In this document: one piece after another, positions 59,850 to 64,000 of the stretch
Layout of the letters: each line of letters opens with the position of its first letter
Numbering within the stretch: the stretch's first letter is position 1
Assembly: GCA_020091685.1 (NCBI GenBank)
Contig: CM034613.1
Location: 18,927,240 to 18,991,239, forward strand
Direction: 5' to 3'
Length of the DNA stretch: 64,000 nt
DNA from: Lutjanus erythropterus
Taxonomy: Eukaryota > Chordata > Actinopteri > Lutjaniformes > Lutjanidae
The notes under the pieces: model-generated
Seen by the model: only the letters and a program-made list of their open reading frames with translations
Told to the model about the DNA's origin: nothing
Database searches by the model: none
Program-made: the position numbers and the translations under genes

Positions 59850-62800
59850 CATGAAAATAAGGTCAAAAAGACTAATGCAATTTTATGATACAGTGAAGAT
59901 AATTTTAGTACTTTCAAATAAAAATAACACAGATTGTAATGTCAGAGGACAATGTCAAATGGTACGAACGGCCCACTGTGAAAGCCTAATTTAGAATCTA
60001 AAAATCTTGGTTTTATTGCCCTTTCCCACTGATGTGTTAGGAAATTGAGCCAGTTACACTCCTTTTCCTATTCTCCTCTTAGTTTCATTCAGTATTTCTC
60101 AGCGCCGCCTTTAAACACTAGATGTTTTTAATTCAGTTTTGGCGGGGACAACAGCGCGCAAGATATTTCCACATCTTCCCCGGCAGATACTCTGTCAAAC
60201 GTGGGGAGCCTGTCACCGGGACGGAAAGGGCACATGTTAAGTGGAGTGACGCGGGGAGAAACGTCCTCTGTTCTGGTCTGACTCTGCAAATCATTATTCA
60301 GATTGGAGCACACCTCAGCGATCCGAGCCTGTATCCATGCACTAATGCTCGCCGCAAATGGCACCGATAACTCAGTGCATTTGAGTGATTTCCTCCGTGC
60401 AGAGCTGATGCTGACAGTTTCTTTGACGATCCCTTAAAAATTCAAATGGCTGGTGTGAGGCGAGGCAGTGTGCAAGAATAAGGCGAGCGGAAGACGGTTT
60501 GCAAGGCGCAATGTACGCATTCACTCAGACTGAAGTGATTATGATTTAATGAGAGTTTTTACTACAATTTGCTGGTGAACCAGTCAGGTATTTTAACACA
60601 GCAACTGATGCTGATGTTTCTTGTTTTTAGTATTATTGGTGGTATTAGTATTAAATGTCTTATATAAGTGAGCTGCAATGTGAACCACACACACCTGAAT
60701 CAATGCCACCCAGTCACCCTTCACTAAACCCCTCCCCCTACCAGTAATTGTTCAATCATAACTTTAGCAACCGTAACTAAGCACGGCAGGTCTCTCAGGC
60801 TTTGGTTTTCTAAACATGTCCGAGCCACTGTGGGGATGAAGCAAAAGCAACACATGCCATTTGAAGAGTGAGCTTTAAAGTCATTCAAAAACAAAAAAAA
60901 CACAGAAGCAAAAATGTGAGGACTACATTAAATAGTGCCGTTATGTAAGCTGCAGTCATTAGCATGCTTGGCTAGAAAGCATACCACTGTCCCAAAATCA
61001 CTACATTAGCTTGAATACAGTTGATGCAAAAAGTCCTATTTAGGCCTATTCCCAATTATATTGTGCTGGTTTTAGCAGCTTTGTCCTGATTTTCATTGTT
61101 TTTAGGGGAGTTACACTCTTACACTTAGGAATCATCCTAAACACCTTTACTCTTGTAACATAAGAAGTGAAAACATATGATTTGAAAATACAAACATGTA
61201 TAAGCCAAGCAGCCAAACAAGTTTATGTTAAAATGAGTTACATTTTCCTTATCATACTAATAACACGAAGATTAACAAAAAAAACCCTCAACACAAGAAC
61301 AATACTGTTTTTTTTATTTACATGTCTTCTACCAAGATGAATTATATTAAAGATTAATCATTATTAATTTAATTTAAAATTTAAAAAATGTGTATGCATT
61401 GTGTGTTTTTGTACCGTTTCTCTGGACCTCACAGTTCTCAATTAAATTGTTTGTGCTTCATGAATTAATATTTCACATAACTAACATTCTGCTAGAATTG
61501 TTTAAATAAAACTAGAACTGAGAAGAAATGTGCCATTTGTGTCTTATTAATTATTAATGATTAATCAATTATTGTTTGTTAACATGTTCAACTATTGGTT
61601 AAGGAAAATGGAGGAAATTTGCAAACTCTAATTAAGACCTAGAGAGGATGATGACTTAGCTTTAGCCTAAGAATCAGTCTTTGAGTGTTATATATTTAAT
61701 GTTTCCATCAAGTGCATATTTAAGACCACCATCACATTTTATTTCAAATGAGTAAGCAGGAAACATGAATATGTCAGAACCAGAGACAACCTTTTTAACC
61801 AACGTATGGAGCTAATGTTTGCTTAACTGCTGCACTTTCTACAGCAGGGAAAGCAGCTCTCGTTTGAGTTGGAAAATTTGACAGTTGCAGGTTAGAAATG
61901 AAAAGCTGCTTTTGTCTGCCTCAGTCCAAAAGATCCATTATTTCAAAATTTAATACAAATTTCAAGTACATCTGCCTCTGTTATCAATACGACTGCAATA
62001 CGTTCCATGCGGGAACAGAAAGCTATAAGCTAAGCCAAGGTAAACAAATTGGGACGGGGCTTAGCCAACAGTCAGTTACAGCTTAAAAACTGAGTGGATT
62101 TGCCTCATTCAGGAGCTGGCTACCACCTGGAATCAAGCTGAATATCACCACACTTAAGTGTTTACACTCCCACTGATTGGATGAACAAGGAGGAACCATA
62201 ACCTCTGGCTAAATGTGGTGTTTCTCTTTTTTTTCCCTCTTCTTCATGTGGGATTCGAGCGGCTCAGTTTTCCTGCAGCGGTATGCCAGCGCTGTGCAGC
62301 TGCAATCAAAACACACAAGGTGCACATGCCAAAGTCAAAGCCTGTCTTCATTCACATGGAGCACATGCACGTCACAGCACATCGACAGCATGACCCGCGC
62401 ATTAAACACCGAGCACAGTTATTAAGCCGAGGTCTGAAACGTGGCTCACGTTTCATGTTAAATTGAGTGTGAGAGGCATGAATGCACATCTGTGTTCCTA
62501 TGGAGCCTGTGCATGACAGGAAACAAGTGTTAAGTGCATACCTCAACTCGGCACAAATGTACTGACTGATAATGACTAAATGAGTCAGACTTGCATATGA
62601 TATTTCCCACCAAATAAACACAGCAACACCCTGCAGGTCAAGACAGAAAAACACAGGCTTTTAAATTTTAATAATGTGTCATATTTGAACGATTGAAAAT
62701 GAAATTATTTAGCGCCTGCAGTCTTTCACAGCACTCCTTTATTATACTTCTGCAAAGCAATTTATCCGTTATTGCTTTCTAATAGGGCAACATATCCTGG

Positions 62801-63180
62801 GTCACATCTTCAAACAGCCAGGAAAAAATTGAAAACGTTGTAGTGTATTAGCAGAGACAAGGCGTCGCAGTTTGTGGGTGTTAAATTGTTTAAATATGCA
62901 TATAATGTCTCGTCTACCGTGTGAAGCCTGCCCTTCCGCTAAATGAATTATAAATACGACGGACCTCGTGCTAGTGTGAAAAATGAAGCACTTAGCACTT
63001 AGATGACTGTAGTTTGAGGGTTCACCGTGCCATATGGTTTCACATCCACTTTCAGCAGTGTTGTCTGTAAACTGACGGACAAAAGGAGAAACTTGAGATG
63101 TCTCTGGTAGCGGAAAAAAGGCAGAAAAGTGTCCTCACACAATTAATGTCATTAGTTTCAAGTTCCTTCCTCTTAAATAT
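59850..63180. other. Stretch without genes
   Basis: No exon supported. The sector 60090-60540 is GC-richer and repeat-free, with overlapping 78- and 82-codon frames of no recognised type. 61200-61620 is strongly AT-rich with repeated TTAATCATTATTAATTTAAT-like words. Confidence 0.45.
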
Positions 63181-63183
63181 CTC

Positions 63184-64000
63184 ACTGTGTCAAAAAAAAC
63201 TTAAAGTTAGTGTCTGTGCTGCCTTAATGATTCCATAATCCATAATGATTCAAAACAAATTAACTTTTCACTTCAAATACTTTGAGGAAAAAAAAGAACT
63301 TTTTTTTTTTTCTTGCTTTTCAAGGTTTGCATTTGTTTTTACTGGATTACATTACATTCATTTTTAACATGTTTTTTTTGTCCGAAGCCGCTAACAGTTT
63401 TCAAAACGTCAAGGCAATTGAGTACAATAGATTTTTAAAAAATAAAAGGTTTTGCAGACTTATTATCTTTAGTTGAGCTAATTTACTTTTCTTCTGTAGA
63501 TTAACTTGAATCGTTGAGTTTAAAAAAAAAAAAAAAAAAAAAACAATTTCAAAAATTTGTCAAAGAGGACTGTGAACCTTATTTGTCATTATTTCCTGTG
63601 GCTGAAAATTAAATGGTGTTAATTGAAAATAATAATTTATAAACCATTATTCGCTTTCATTTCAGTGAGTTTACTCACTAATCTTTCAAATAAAATTTTG
63701 GGGGTTTTCTATAACTCAAAGATTCAAGTTTATTCAAAGAAGAAAATAAAATTATCTCAACAACAACTCAGTTTGCAGTAAGTTGCCTTGAAATGTCTTC
63801 TCAAGTTTTTCATTTTTACAGTGCATGAAAAAAGAAAGTTTTAACTCTCAAACAATGCATGCTGGGAAGTCCGCTAATATGCTGATAATGTTTGTGTAGA
63901 AACTTAATTGAATGATTTGATTGAACTCTGTACAGTGCATTCAGTCAACTCATCATTTCAAGTCAGTTAAAAGAATCCAGGTTTATACGTTCTATTGGAA
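63184..64000. mobile_element. Partial, inverted copy of the TACACTGTAAAA MITE family
   Basis: CACTGTGTCAAAAAAAACTT then GTGTCTGTGCTGCCTTAATG matches the reverse complement of the right end of the element at 38392. AATGCATGCTGGGAAGT and GATTGAACTCTGTACAGTGC then ATTTCAAGTCAGTT match the reverse complement of its middle. The copy is interrupted by other AT-rich sequence and a 22-nt A run, and it leaves the window on the right. Confidence 0.6.
63522..63543. repeat. Poly(A) tract of 22 nt
   Basis: A simple A run within the partial MITE copy. Confidence 0.93.

Larger units (their letters stand above)
37127..64000 (-). other. Sequence upstream of the first coding exon (probable 5' UTR intron)
   Basis: Upstream in transcript sense. 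Because the signal-peptide exon appears to start at a splice acceptor, this is probably intronic rather than promoter. No CpG-rich promoter-like island, TATA-plus-leader arrangement or coding exon could be supported. It is full of decayed mobile elements, listed separately. Confidence 0.6.

Overview
This window is vertebrate nuclear DNA, almost certainly from a teleost fish and most likely a percomorph. It is nearly all non-coding, with AT-rich intron-like sequence, many microsatellites and many decayed transposon copies. Several repeat families match ones I know as abundant in percomorph genomes. There is no operon-like or prokaryotic gene organisation.

One host gene is recognisable, on the minus strand: adhesion GPCR L3 (ADGRL3, latrophilin-3). 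Two exons are visible. The first coding exon (36903-36957, with about 169 nt of 5' UTR up to 37126) encodes the initiator Met and the signal peptide MWTARLLVLASLFAPAAL. It ends in phase 1 at a GTGAGT donor. The second coding exon (2931-3144) opens with [17 protein letters not shown] and encodes the start of the SUEL/rhamnose-binding-lectin domain. It ends in phase 2 at a GTAAGG donor. Joining them gives ...[13 protein letters not shown], which reads in frame through the junction. The rest of the lectin domain, the olfactomedin, HormR and GAIN domains, and the 7TM region lie beyond the left edge.

Layout: 1-2930 is part of the next intron. 3145-36902 is a 33.8-kb intron. 37127-64000 is upstream sequence, probably an intron within the 5' UTR. 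These introns hold: (i) three copies (7219, 25371, 43957) of a family with TACACTCTT-type inverted ends and interiors of GGTTCT/AGAACC minisatellite; (ii) long fold-back elements (37276-37760, 40961-41857) with fragments at 541 and 10112; (iii) hAT-type non-autonomous elements, one (27991-28590) with a near-perfect 8-bp target duplication inside an older repeat; (iv) other MITEs at 31068, 38392, 50923 and 63184; (v) 3' ends of LINEs; (vi) a local tandem duplication at 46.6-47.6 kb; and (vii) several repeat-free, homeodomain/POU-site-bearing blocks that are candidate conserved regulatory elements.

The most notable observations are the GGTTCT/AGAACC inverted-end family, a roughly 230-bp-arm hairpin about 150 nt upstream of the signal-peptide exon acceptor, and a 254-codon ORF at 56510-57274 with no recognised homology. 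All repeat, CNE and ORF calls come from reading alone. No search or alignment program was run.
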